Origin: Hellea sp.
Lineage (GTDB): Bacteria; Pseudomonadota; Alphaproteobacteria; Caulobacterales; Maricaulaceae
Length of the DNA: 57,924 nt
NCBI GenBank assembly: GCA_014238285.1
Contig: JABABK010000018.1
Location: 1-57,924, forward strand
Direction of reading: 5' to 3'
A model generated the notes under the pieces. It saw nothing but the letters and a program-made list of their open reading frames with translations. It made no database searches and was not told where the DNA came from. How positions within the stretch are numbered: position 1 is the first letter of the stretch; each line of letters begins with the position of its first letter. This document shows positions 24,945-34,134 of the stretch, in pieces. Both the position numbers and the translations under genes were made by a program.

Positions 24945-27900
24945 TTAAGCCGCAATCTCAGTAATCGTCTCGATGATTTTCGTTGACTTCAGCGCCTTCT
25001 GTATCGTCTTCTCCAGCCCTATTTTACCAGGCAGTCGCCATTGCGCTTCTCGTCCCGGACCTATCGGCACGATAATTTCCACATACCCCATTGTTTTTGA
25101 GGGTACATTTCGGATTTCTTCTAGTGTTTTTTCGAGCGTATCTAGGGCTTCTGGTGTGGCGCTGCGTAGTCTGACCGTTAGGCCTTTGACCGCCAGGCTT
25201 TCGGCCTGCACATTGAGAGAACTGACAGAATTAGTGAAGAGCCGGATATCGCCGTCACGGCGGTCGGCCTTGACAATCACCTCAACCAACATGCCTGCTA
25301 CCAGAACGTCTCGATGCTCTGTCAGAACGTCTTCACCGACGAAAATTTCATAATCGCCCGACATGTCGGAGAGGTTCACATAGGCAAAACGCTTATTACG
25401 TTTAGATAGGCGCTCTTGACGTTTACGAACAACGCCCGCGAGACGAATAGCGTATTTGCCTTGATTATAGGCGGTTTCAATATCGGAAGCCCGGATCACT
25501 CCGCGCTTTTCTAGCGCCTCTTCATAACTATCCAGTGGATGACCCGAAAGGTAAAACCCGACAGCTTTGAGCTCATTATCCAGCAGCTCTAAATTATCCC
25601 AAGGCGCTGTTTCCGGTAGATCAGGTTCCGCCATATCAATTTCGACTTCGCCGAATAGACTGTTCTGCGCTGATGCTCGTTCTTGTGATGCCCGCGACCC
25701 AATGGATTGCAGCACAGAGGCAGATGCCAAAGCTTTGGCCCGGTTAGGCTCAAGACAATCAAACCCGCCGCAACGGGCGAGGTTCTCAATCGCGCGTTTA
25801 TTGACAATGCGGGTATCTACCCTGCGAGCAAAGTCAAATAAATCTCTGAAAGGTCCATTTTTTTCTCTGATTTCGACCAAATGATGCATGGCTTCTATGC
25901 CGACATTTTTGATCGCCCCTAACGCATAAAGAACCTTACCGTCCTGCACATCAAAATCAGCCATAGTTGTATTCACACAAGGCGGCAGGATTTCCATATC
26001 CATACGTTTGGCTTCCTGCTGGAATTGCGCCAGTTTTTCGACATTATTGATATCAAGGCTCATAATCGCCGCGATAAATTCCGTCGGATAGATCGCCTTG
26101 AGCCAGGCGGTTTGAAACGAAATCATGGCATAAGCGGCAGCGTGCGACTTGTTAAAGCCGTAGCCGGCAAATTCATTGACCAATTCAAAAATATGATCGG
26201 CCTGCCCCGCGTCTACCCCGCGCTCTACGGCGCCTTCGACAAAACGGGACTTTTGCTGGCGCATAACCTCTTTGTCTTTTTTACCCATAGCCCGGCGCAA
26301 GATATCCGCTTCGCCAAGGGAATAGCCTGATAAGACCTGAGCGATCTGCATGACCTGTTCCTGGTAAATGATAATCCCGTAAGTCTCTTTGAGAATACCC
26401 TCAAGCTCAGGATGAGGGTATTCGATCTCTATCCGGCCAAATTTACGGTCAATATAAGTGTCGATGTTTTTCATCGGACCGGGGCGATAAAGCGAGATCA
26501 GAGCGGTTAATTCTTCGATAGAGTCTGGCGCCATTTTACGAAGCGTATCGCGCATGCCTGAGCTCTCCAGCTGAAACACGCCAGCGGACAGACCTTCAGC
26601 GAGATTAACATAGGCTTCCGGCGTATCAGTCGAGACTTTCGAGAGGTCAATCTTGGCGCCGGTTTTTTCGGCATATTTAATGGCGCGGTAGATAACGGTC
26701 AGGGTTTTCAGGCCCAAAAAGTCAAACTTCACCAAACCCGCGCTTTCAGCCCATTTCATGGTGAATTGAGTGGCCGGGATTTCGGAACGCGGGTCAAGAT
26801 AAAGCGGCACAAGCTCCGTTAGAGGCCGATCCCCGATCACAACACCCGCTGCGTGGGTCGAGGCGTTGCGGTACAGGCCTTCTAACTGCAAAGCTATCTC
26901 GAGTAGGTTTTTGATGGCAGGTTCGCTGTCACGGGCCTCACGCAGCCCCTGCTCCATACCAATAGCTTCTTCGAGGGTCACAGGATTGGCAGGGTTAGAG
27001 GGTATCAATTTAGCCAGACGGTCCACCTGCCCCAGCGGCACTTGCAAAACCCGCCCAACATCACGCACTACGGCGCGGGCCTGAAGCGTACCAAAGGTAA
27101 TAATATGGGCGACCTGAGCGTCGCCATACTTCTCTTGAACATAGCGAATAACCTCGCCGCGGCGTTCCTGACAGAAATCGACGTCGAAATCGGGCATGGA
27201 TATACGTTCAGGGTTGAGGAAGCGCTCAAACAGAAGGCCATATCGCAGCGGGTCTAAATCCGTAATCAATAAGGCCCAAGCCACCACGGAACCCGCTCCA
27301 GAACCCCGACCCGGTCCTACTGGGATGTCTTGAATTTTGGCCCATTTAATAAAATCCGAAACGATCAGAAAATATCCCGGAAAACCCATTTTCGCTATAA
27401 CGCTAAGCTCTAAATCAAGACGGTCAAAATATTCTTTTTCTGTGGCCGCAGGCTCAATAGATGCTAACCGGGCCCGTAGCCCCTCTTCCGCTTCTTTTCG
27501 AAGGATATCCCCCTCACTCAGAGAGCCATCACCAAAGTTTGGTAGGATCGGATCGCGCTTCTCAGATTTGTATGAACAGCGCTGGGCGATGATCATTGTG
27601 TTCTCTAACGCTTCCGGGATGTCTTTGAACAGTTTGAGCATTTGCTCTTCGGTTTTAAAATAATGATGCTCCGAGACCTTTCGGCGATCTTTCTCAAGAA
27701 CATAACTGCCTTCAGAAATAGCCAGCAGAGCATCATGAGCCCGATGCATTTCTGGGTCCATGAAATATGGCTCATTGGTGGCTACAATCGGTAGCTCCCT
27801 AGCATAAGCCCATTCCAAAAGCGTTTTCTCCGCTTCAATTTCATGAGATACGCCGTGACGCTGTAGCTCCACATATAACCGGTTCGGGAATTTGGCTGCC

Positions 27901-28412
27901 AGATCATCGAGCCAAACCTCAGCTTCTGCAAGCCGCCCCTGACAAATAAACTTGTTGAGGACACTATCTGGCCCTCCGGTCAGAGCAATTATGCCGTCTG
28001 TATGTTCAAATAATTTAGTGCGCTTCGTGTGGGGATAATCGGTGGGCTCGATATCGAGAAAAGCGGAGCTCGATAACACCATCAAATTACCATATCCGGT
28101 CTCATCTTGAGCCAGCAGCGCAATCGTGCCTTCAGGTTCGTGATGAATTTGACCGGGTTGCATATCCAGCTCAAGATCAATGGTGAGGGTCAGACCGATA
28201 ATCGGCTGAACGCCCGCTTTGTACATCGCCTCGGAAAATTCCAAAGCCCCGCACATATTATTGGTGTCGGTTAAAGCCAGTGCCGGCATGCGCCATTTAG
28301 CACAGCGCTCAGCAGTCTTCTTAATTTTAAGGGCGCCTTCGAGGATTGAGTATGGGGAACGGCTTCTTAGATGGACGAATTTAGGCCCAAATCTGTCCCC
28401 GGAACCGGCCAT
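24945..28412 (-). CDS. dnaE: DNA polymerase III alpha subunit
   Basis: 1155-aa C-family replicative polymerase. An N-terminal PHP domain begins at VHLRSRSPYSILEGA. The catalytic palm includes GPGRGSGAGS and PDFDVDFC with metal-binding Asp408 and Asp410. Finger and beta-clamp-binding regions, tandem helix-hairpin-helix segments (around GYGFNKSHAAAYA onward) and a C-terminal OB fold (IRLAGVVRKRQERLSKRNKRF) complete the normal DnaE1 architecture. AGGGG precedes the ATG. A 30-codon ORF ends 19 bp upstream on the same strand. Confidence 0.97.
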   Translation of the reverse strand: MAGSGDRFGPKFVHLRSRSPYSILEGALKIKKTAERCAKWRMPALALTDTNNMCGALEFSEAMYKAGVQPIIGLTLTIDLELDMQPGQIHHEPEGTIALLAQDETGYGNLMVLSSSAFLDIEPTDYPHTKRTKLFEHTDGIIALTGGPDSVLNKFICQGRLAEAEVWLDDLAAKFPNRLYVELQRHGVSHEIEAEKTLLEWAYARELPIVATNEPYFMDPEMHRAHDALLAISEGSYVLEKDRRKVSEHHYFKTEEQMLKLFKDIPEALENTMIIAQRCSYKSEKRDPILPNFGDGSLSEGDILRKEAEEGLRARLASIEPAATEKEYFDRLDLELSVIAKMGFPGYFLIVSDFIKWAKIQDIPVGPGRGSGAGSVVAWALLITDLDPLRYGLLFERFLNPERISMPDFDVDFCQERRGEVIRYVQEKYGDAQVAHIITFGTLQARAVVRDVGRVLQVPLGQVDRLAKLIPSNPANPVTLEEAIGMEQGLREARDSEPAIKNLLEIALQLEGLYRNASTHAAGVVIGDRPLTELVPLYLDPRSEIPATQFTMKWAESAGLVKFDFLGLKTLTVIYRAIKYAEKTGAKIDLSKVSTDTPEAYVNLAEGLSAGVFQLESSGMRDTLRKMAPDSIEELTALISLYRPGPMKNIDTYIDRKFGRIEIEYPHPELEGILKETYGIIIYQEQVMQIAQVLSGYSLGEADILRRAMGKKDKEVMRQQKSRFVEGAVERGVDAGQADHIFELVNEFAGYGFNKSHAAAYAMISFQTAWLKAIYPTEFIAAIMSLDINNVEKLAQFQQEAKRMDMEILPPCVNTTMADFDVQDGKVLYALGAIKNVGIEAMHHLVEIREKNGPFRDLFDFARRVDTRIVNKRAIENLARCGGFDCLEPNRAKALASASVLQSIGSRASQERASAQNSLFGEVEIDMAEPDLPETAPWDNLELLDNELKAVGFYLSGHPLDSYEEALEKRGVIRASDIETAYNQGKYAIRLAGVVRKRQERLSKRNKRFAYVNLSDMSGDYEIFVGEDVLTEHRDVLVAGMLVEVIVKADRRDGDIRLFTNSVSSLNVQAESLAVKGLTVRLRSATPEALDTLEKTLEEIRNVPSKTMGYVEIIVPIGPGREAQWRLPGKIGLEKTIQKALKSTKIIETITEIAA

Positions 28413-28431
28413 GTATTCCCCTGATCTTTAT

Positions 28432-28524
28432 TTAGCCGCTGATAACCATCATCCAAATGGTCATCATCGACACGAATCCTGCCAATACCATACCTGAGCA
28501 CACATCCATCGCAACTTGTCTCAT
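28432..28524 (-). CDS. Small membrane peptide ORF upstream of dnaE (30 aa)
   Basis: Below the size limit of most gene finders. It starts at the ATG 28524-28522, preceded by AGGAG with 7 bp spacing, a strong Shine-Dalgarno, and stops at TAA 28434-28432, 19 bp before dnaE. The product has a charged N-terminus (MRQVAMD) and then one Met-rich hydrophobic segment of about 22 residues (VLAGFVSMMTIWMMVISG), enough for a single membrane helix. No family is recognised. It could be a genuine small membrane protein or a leader peptide coupled to dnaE translation. Confidence 0.6.
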   Translation of the reverse strand: MRQVAMDVCSGMVLAGFVSMMTIWMMVISG

Positions 28525-28644
28525 ATCGATTCTCCTGAATAACTAATGCTAAATACATCAATGTTCTTGTTTTGTTCTATTCACATTTTAACACAGAGTC
28601 AAGTCACCCCTAGACATTTGCGTAAATCCCATAGAAACGGCTTT

Positions 28645-29955
28645 ATGAAATTCTATTCTCCCCGCACAGCCACCGCCGTTATTATCGCCAATATGGTAGG
28701 ATCAGGCGTGTTCGTCAGCCTTGGCTATCAGCTCGTTGATATCCAATCGACCTTCCCGATCTTATTCTTATGGCTCTTAGGTGGTATTGCTGCCCTCACC
28801 GGCGCCATGTCTTATGCTGAACTTGGGGCGGCTATGCCGCGCTCCGGCGGCGAGTATAACTTCCTTACCCGTGTCTATCATCCTGCCGCCGGGTTTATCT
28901 CAGGCTGGGTCTCCGCCACGATTGGCTTTGCCGCGCCCATCGCCGCCGTTGCCATAGCGTTTGGTGAATACACTACCCGTATCTTTCCCACGGGAGAGTA
29001 TAACCTGGTCAAGCCACTCGCCATGTTATTGGTATTTGTGGCGATGTGGTTCCACACAAGAAGCCGAGAACAAAGCAGTTGGTTCCAAACCAGTTTCACG
29101 GCCTTGAAAATCGTCATTATCCTGATCTTCTGTGTCTCGGCCCTGCTCCTTGTCCCAGAGCCTCAACAACTGAAACTCACGCCCAGTGCTGAAGATTTAA
29201 AAACCATCGGGAGCCCCGCCTTTGCTGTCGCCCTGATTTATGTGGCCTTTAGTTATACAGGCTGGAACGCCGCCACTTATATTTTGGGCGAAATGGAGAA
29301 CCCGCAGAAAGATCTGCCTCGGGTTCTCATCACCGGTACGGCCTTAGTAACATTCCTCTATGTGTTCCTAAACTTTGTATTTCTGAAAGTCGCGCCTGTT
29401 GAAGCTATGCAAGGCCAAACAGAGATCGCTTTCATCGCGGCTCAATATGCCTTTGGCGATTGGGGCGGACGCGCAGTTGGTCTGATGATGGCTCTGCTCC
29501 TGATTTCATCTGTTGGAGCTATGACACTCGCAGGACCACGCGCTATCCAAGCCATTGGCGAAGATTACAAATTATTTTCTTATCTAGGCCAAGTCGAAGA
29601 AAATGGCCTACCCATGCGCGCCATCGCCATCCAGTCTATGATGGCTCTGACCCTCATCATGACATCGAGCTTTAAAACTATTCTAGTCTTTGCCGGCGGT
29701 ATGCTCGCCTTTAACAGCCTGCTGGCTGTGCTAGGCGTGATCATATTACGTATAAGAGAGCCAGAGATGGAGCGACCTTATAATGTACCGTTCTATCCTA
29801 TTGTTCCGCTGATCTTTCTGTTGATCACAGGATTCACACTCATCTACGTCATTATAGATAATCCGCGCACGGCATTGTTTGGAGCCGGAGTGATTGCTTT
29901 GGGTTTAGTGGCATATGTGTTTTGCCGCAGATATGAAGAGCGGCACAAAGATTAA
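28645..29955 (+). CDS. APC-family amino acid permease
   Basis: 436 aa from the ATG at 28645; the frame is open back to 28546, but that region lacks transporter sequence. About 12 TM helices. The first contains VGSGVFVSLGYQL, corresponding to the unwound substrate-binding GSG motif of APC transporters, and a later segment YTGWNAATYILGEMENPQKDLPR is typical of the LAT/AAT branch. It likely takes up or exchanges amino acids or polyamines; the substrate cannot be told. It lies between dnaE and lolD, is convergent with lolD (3 bp between stops), and interrupts an order that is often dnaE next to lolDC in relatives. Confidence 0.85.
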   Translation: MKFYSPRTATAVIIANMVGSGVFVSLGYQLVDIQSTFPILFLWLLGGIAALTGAMSYAELGAAMPRSGGEYNFLTRVYHPAAGFISGWVSATIGFAAPIAAVAIAFGEYTTRIFPTGEYNLVKPLAMLLVFVAMWFHTRSREQSSWFQTSFTALKIVIILIFCVSALLLVPEPQQLKLTPSAEDLKTIGSPAFAVALIYVAFSYTGWNAATYILGEMENPQKDLPRVLITGTALVTFLYVFLNFVFLKVAPVEAMQGQTEIAFIAAQYAFGDWGGRAVGLMMALLLISSVGAMTLAGPRAIQAIGEDYKLFSYLGQVEENGLPMRAIAIQSMMALTLIMTSSFKTILVFAGGMLAFNSLLAVLGVIILRIREPEMERPYNVPFYPIVPLIFLLITGFTLIYVIIDNPRTALFGAGVIALGLVAYVFCRRYEERHKD

Positions 29956-29958
29956 GCC

Positions 29959-30654
29959 CTACCGTCTAAGCGGAACTATCAATCCATCCTTAACTGTCAA
30001 AACCCGATCCATATGACGCGTTAGCTCCATATTGTGCGTGGCGATCAGTGCGGCGACATTTTCCTGACGAACCAAGTTCATCAAAGACTGAAAAACGGAG
30101 GCAGACGTCGCTGGATCCAAATTCCCTGTCGGCTCATCAGCTAAGAGGATTTGCGGATTATTGGCAATAGCTCTGGCGATAGCCACGCGTTGTTGCTCAC
30201 CACCGGACATTTGTGACGGCCTGTGGGTCATACGTTCTGCTAGGCCCATCTGGGTCAGAAGCCTTGTGGCTTCGATCTCGGCCTTACGACGAGGACGGCC
30301 CGCGATTAGCTGCGGAATAATAACATTATCCAGCGCCGTAAATTCTTTAAGCAGGTGATGGAACTGATAGACCATACCAATAGAGCGGCGACGAATAGAC
30401 GTTCGCTCATCATCGGGTAATTTCAGGCTTTCCTTGCCATTGATAAAAACACTGCCCGCATTAGGCTTTTCAAGCAAACCCGCAGCATGCAATAGAGTTG
30501 ACTTACCGGAACCAGACGGCCCGATCAGGCCTACCATTTCACCGGGGAAAATATCGATATCTGCGCCGTTTAGGACCTTTAGGACACCGCCGCCAGATTT
30601 ATAGCTACGGTGCAGGTTCCGTACGGAGAGAATGGGGCGTTTTGTTTTAGTCAT
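29959..30654 (-). CDS. lolD: Lipoprotein-releasing ABC transporter ATPase LolD
   Basis: 231 aa from the ATG at 30654, which overlaps the stop of the permease gene by 8 bp; a longer frame to 30744 would lie inside that gene. Walker A GPSGSGKS is at 45-52, the signature SGGEQQR is at 150-156, and Walker B ILLADEP is at 169-175. It powers release of lipoproteins from the inner membrane to LolA. It belongs to the MacB/LolD subfamily; the adjacent LolC/E-type permease supports the Lol assignment. Confidence 0.93.
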   Translation of the reverse strand: MTKTKRPILSVRNLHRSYKSGGGVLKVLNGADIDIFPGEMVGLIGPSGSGKSTLLHAAGLLEKPNAGSVFINGKESLKLPDDERTSIRRRSIGMVYQFHHLLKEFTALDNVIIPQLIAGRPRRKAEIEATRLLTQMGLAERMTHRPSQMSGGEQQRVAIARAIANNPQILLADEPTGNLDPATSASVFQSLMNLVRQENVAALIATHNMELTRHMDRVLTVKDGLIVPLRR

Positions 30655-31960
30655 AGCGCAACGCATCCACCGGATCGGTCTTTGATGCCCCCAAAGCTGG
30701 GAAGAATGTTGCAATCGCTGATATCCCAAACCCACAAAGCGCAACAGCTAGAACTTCGCCCCACACGATTTTGACCGGAATACCACCCGTTATGCCGTAA
30801 ACTTCCGGCGGGAATAATTTTTGCCCCGTGACACCTTCAATAATGCCCTGCACAATATCAATATTAACGCAGAACAGAATACCAGCGATCAACCCCATAA
30901 TGGTACCGATCACACCAATCATACTCCCTGCGATAAAGAAAATACGCAGGATTGAGCCCTTCGTCGCTCCAATGGTCCTCAATATAGCAATGTCTTTGCC
31001 CTTATTTTTCACCAGCATCAGCATGGCCGACAGAACCGGGAACGTCGCAATGATCACAACGATTACAAAGATAAACCGCATGGCTATTTGTTCCGTGCGA
31101 AGTGCGAGGGCCTGAGAGCTAAATCGATCTCGCCAAGTTTCGATAATAACGGGCTGGCCCATGGCCTCTCGAATTGGCTCTGTCAGAGCATCAATCTTGT
31201 CTGGATTACTAAGCCTGATCTGAATTTCCCCGCTCTTACGACCATTAGAAAACAAGAGCTGGGACTGATCTAAGCCCATATAAACCGTCGTTGTATCCGT
31301 TTGATAAAGCCCGGTTTCAAACAAAGCACCAATGGTATAAATTTTGGTAATCGGCATAGGACCAGAGACTGTATTTCGGCTTCGGGCTGTTAGAATCCTC
31401 ACGCGGTCACCCGCGTTCAGCCCAAGGCTGCCGGCAAGGTCATCGCCCATAATGATTTGATGCGCGGAACCTTTGCCTTGGCCAAAGCCCTGCAGCGATC
31501 CGTATTGAACATTATCCGATACGATCTTGAAATCTAACAAGTTTTCCGGCGTCACGCCGATAACGCGGCCCGGCATTAATTGACCATTGGCCATGAAACC
31601 CGCGGCGTTTTGTGAGAACTCAATCGCGGTATCGACTTCGGGCAAAGCTGCTAGTTTGATCTCTAAAGCCTTGATTTGATCTGGCGGAACATCAGCCGAC
31701 CAAAGACCAACATACATGTGCCCTTCTGTGCCAAGCGTTAGCTCTAAAACCTTCTCTCGAAAGCCATTCATAATCGACATGATGGTGATCATGGCCCAAA
31801 TAGCGAGCATGATACAGACGAAGGATATCCACGCGATAACGGCTACGCCGCCTTCCGTCTTACTGGCACCCAAATAACGCCGAGCGATCTTGCGCTCTAC
31901 CGCCCCAAAGGGCACGTTCTGACCATTTGCGGCAGCGGATATAGGCGTCGCGTCAGTCAT
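30647..31960 (-). CDS. lolC: Lipoprotein-releasing system permease LolC/LolE
   Basis: 437 aa with one N-terminal TM helix (about 43-65), a large periplasmic MacB-type domain (70-300) and three C-terminal TM helices (FtsX domain). Motifs such as ARRYLGASK and LRTIGATKGSILRIFFIAG are typical. Alphaproteobacteria usually encode a single LolC/E-like permease that probably works as a homodimer (LolF type), and only one is present here. Its start overlaps the proS stop by one base. Confidence 0.92.
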   Translation of the reverse strand: MTDATPISAAANGQNVPFGAVERKIARRYLGASKTEGGVAVIAWISFVCIMLAIWAMITIMSIMNGFREKVLELTLGTEGHMYVGLWSADVPPDQIKALEIKLAALPEVDTAIEFSQNAAGFMANGQLMPGRVIGVTPENLLDFKIVSDNVQYGSLQGFGQGKGSAHQIIMGDDLAGSLGLNAGDRVRILTARSRNTVSGPMPITKIYTIGALFETGLYQTDTTTVYMGLDQSQLLFSNGRKSGEIQIRLSNPDKIDALTEPIREAMGQPVIIETWRDRFSSQALALRTEQIAMRFIFVIVVIIATFPVLSAMLMLVKNKGKDIAILRTIGATKGSILRIFFIAGSMIGVIGTIMGLIAGILFCVNIDIVQGIIEGVTGQKLFPPEVYGITGGIPVKIVWGEVLAVALCGFGISAIATFFPALGASKTDPVDALRYD

Positions 31961-33288
31961 TAAATGTTTTCAAATTCCGAAATAATAAAGTTGATAGCGG
32001 CCTCAGGTGACAAGCTTTGACGCTCACCCGTAGCTCTTGTCTTAACTTCGACAATGCCCTCTTTGAGGCCCCGTGGTCCGACTGTGATTTGATAGGGTAG
32101 ACCAATAAGGTCCATACGGGAGAACTTAACCCCGCCGCGATCGTTTTTATCGTCATAGAGCGGATCAATGCCAGCGGCAGTCAATTTGGCATAGATGTCT
32201 TCACTGACCTGATCAGCTTCTTCACCGCCTACCTTGAGATTGATAATACCGGCTCCAAATGGTGTCACGGACTTTGGCCAAATAATGCCATCTTCATCAT
32301 GGCTGGCTTCGATAATACCGCCTACAAGACGAGACACGCCAACACCGTAAGAGCCCATATGAACGACAACTTCTTTGCCTTCCGAGCTCATGACTTTGGC
32401 CTTCATCGGCGCTGAATATTTTTCACCAAAATAGAAAATGTGACCGACTTCGATACCACGGGCTGATAATTGCTTATCTTTTGGCAATTTTGCGAATTCA
32501 TCAGCATCATGCATTTCATCAGTTGCCGCATAAAGCGCCAGCCGTTCATCCACTTGCGGCTGAAGATCACTGTCAAAATCTATCACACCGGGCGGCGGCA
32601 TGTTGACAAGATCAGCATGGCAGAAGACTTCGCTTTCGCCGGTTTCGGCCAGAATAATAAACTCATGAGATAAATCCCCGCCAATAGGTCCTGTATCAGC
32701 CTTCATAGCTACAGCCTTAAGCCCCATTCGGGCGTAAGTGTTCAGATAGGCCAGAAACATCTTGTTATAAGACTTACGAGCGTCTTCAGCCGATAAATCA
32801 AAAGAATAGGCATCTTTCATTAGAAATTCACGGCCGCGCATAATACCGAACCTAGGGCGCACTTCATCGCGGAACTTCCACTGAATATGATAGAGGCATT
32901 TCGGTAGATCTTTGTAAGAGCGCACAGATGAGCGGAAAATGTCCGTAATCATATCTTCATTGGTCGGGCCATAGAGCATGTCTCGACCGTGACGGTCAGT
33001 AATGCGCAGCATTTCAGGGCCATAAGCATCATAACGGCCTGTTTCGCGCCATAGATCGGCCGATTGAATAGTCGGCATGAGCATTTCAATCGCCCCGGCT
33101 CTATCTTGTTCTTCGCGAACGATTTGTTCGATCTTTTTGAGAACTTTAAAGCCCATAGGCAGCCAGCTATAAATACCGGCGCTATTTTGCTTCATCATGC
33201 CAGCCCGCAACATATATTTGTGAGACGCAATCGTGGCGTCAGCGGGTGTCTCTTTGAGAAGCGGGAGAAAATATCGCGATAAGCGCAT
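31960..33288 (-). CDS. proS: Prolyl-tRNA synthetase (short alphaproteobacterial type)
   Basis: 442-aa class II synthetase. The core begins [18 protein letters not shown] and includes class II motifs around [21 protein letters not shown] and, late, [16 protein letters not shown]. At 442 aa it lacks the large editing insertion of the E. coli enzyme, as is normal for Alphaproteobacteria. A C-terminal anticodon-binding domain is present ([14 protein letters not shown]). It starts a run with lolC and lolD. Confidence 0.95.
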   Translation of the reverse strand: MRLSRYFLPLLKETPADATIASHKYMLRAGMMKQNSAGIYSWLPMGFKVLKKIEQIVREEQDRAGAIEMLMPTIQSADLWRETGRYDAYGPEMLRITDRHGRDMLYGPTNEDMITDIFRSSVRSYKDLPKCLYHIQWKFRDEVRPRFGIMRGREFLMKDAYSFDLSAEDARKSYNKMFLAYLNTYARMGLKAVAMKADTGPIGGDLSHEFIILAETGESEVFCHADLVNMPPPGVIDFDSDLQPQVDERLALYAATDEMHDADEFAKLPKDKQLSARGIEVGHIFYFGEKYSAPMKAKVMSSEGKEVVVHMGSYGVGVSRLVGGIIEASHDEDGIIWPKSVTPFGAGIINLKVGGEEADQVSEDIYAKLTAAGIDPLYDDKNDRGGVKFSRMDLIGLPYQITVGPRGLKEGIVEVKTRATGERQSLSPEAAINFIISEFENI

Positions 33289-33441
33289 AATGCTCTTTCT
33301 TTTAGTGCTTGGCCTTATGGTTAAAACGGCAAATCAGTTGATTGCGGTGCTACGCCAAGTGGATAGGATATTCAATAGAGCAATGGTTAACAGGTGATAA
33401 TGTTGATGCCATCCAACCAAGCCTCATTCTGAGGCATGGGA
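33289..33441. other. Spacer between DUF1467 gene and proS, with a small hairpin
   Basis: 153 bp without a supported gene. GCCTCA-TTC-TGAGGC at 33421-33435 is a 6-bp hairpin just beyond the stop of the DUF1467 gene and may act as a weak terminator, though no T run follows it on the minus strand. The promoter of proS is presumably in the remainder. Confidence 0.4.
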
Positions 33442-33705
33442 CTATAAGTCGTTATATCCCGATAATTCCTTAATGCTGATCACTCCTGATTTCACAACGG
33501 CAAAGAAAACCACCCAGAGAAGAAGCGATATTACCGTCGTGATGATAACCTTCTTCTTCATGTCTGGTTTGACGGGCGCACCAGGGTCACTGCCCGGTAC
33601 GATTTCGCCGTCTTCGGCTTGGCCGCGAACACCAAGGGGCAAGACTGCAAATAAGGTCACCCACCAAAAGAGAATATAGATTAAAAAGGCATTAACCGGA
33701 TTCAT
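33442..33705 (-). CDS. DUF1467 family small membrane protein
   Basis: 87 aa from the ATG at 33705, which has AGAGGAG 7 bp upstream; a longer frame to 33741 lies inside mce. The first TM helix NAFLIYILFWWVTLFAVLPLGVRGQ ends in the family motif PxGVRxQ. A hydrophilic EDGEIVPGSDPGAPVKP loop and a second TM helix (IITTVISLLLWVVFFAVV) follow. The function is unknown. In Alphaproteobacteria it lies next to mce, rnj and proS, as here. Confidence 0.88.
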   Translation of the reverse strand: MNPVNAFLIYILFWWVTLFAVLPLGVRGQAEDGEIVPGSDPGAPVKPDMKKKVIITTVISLLLWVVFFAVVKSGVISIKELSGYNDL

Positions 33706-33706
33706 A

Positions 33707-34123
33707 TTAGTGCTCCTCTTTAGGTGTTTCCATGAGTTCAATCAGGACGCCGCCCGCATCGCCGGGATGAAGGAATACCACAAGCGTCCCATGAGCGCCA
33801 ATGCGAGGTTCATTGAGGACGCGCATACCACGCTCTGCCATAATAAGACTAGCCTTGTGAATATCATCGACTTCAAAGCATATATGATGCTGACCGCCTT
33901 TAGGGTTGCGCTCTAAATATTTGTTTATAGGTGATTTTTCGCCGTAAGGCTGAATAAGCTCCACTTGTCCGCTTGGCAAATTGACGAAAGCGTAAGTCAC
34001 GCCCTGAAGCGGTAAATCTTTTGGTTCTGTGATATCTGTTGCACCCAATACATCGCGATAAAAAGCTATAGCCTTATAGATATTCGGGACAGCAATACCC
34101 ACATGATTAAGAGGACCGATCAT
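33707..34123 (-). CDS. mce: Methylmalonyl-CoA epimerase
   Basis: 138 aa, vicinal-oxygen-chelate fold; interconverts (R)- and (S)-methylmalonyl-CoA in propionate breakdown. It starts MIGPLNHVGIAVPNIYKAIAFY with metal ligand His7. The second half has GGQHHICFEVDDI, and the last ligand is Glu in VLIELMETP. No mutase or carboxylase gene is nearby, so the link to propionyl-CoA is from family knowledge. It lies 11 bp after rnj. Confidence 0.9.
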   Translation of the reverse strand: MIGPLNHVGIAVPNIYKAIAFYRDVLGATDITEPKDLPLQGVTYAFVNLPSGQVELIQPYGEKSPINKYLERNPKGGQHHICFEVDDIHKASLIMAERGMRVLNEPRIGAHGTLVVFLHPGDAGGVLIELMETPKEEH

Positions 34124-34134
34124 GACTTTTCCTT

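Noticed and set aside
28367-28561. 64-codon minus-strand ORF overlapping the start of dnaE
   Set aside because: It has no recognisable sequence and runs into dnaE in another frame; the 30-codon ORF at 28432-28524 has the better RBS and a membrane segment.
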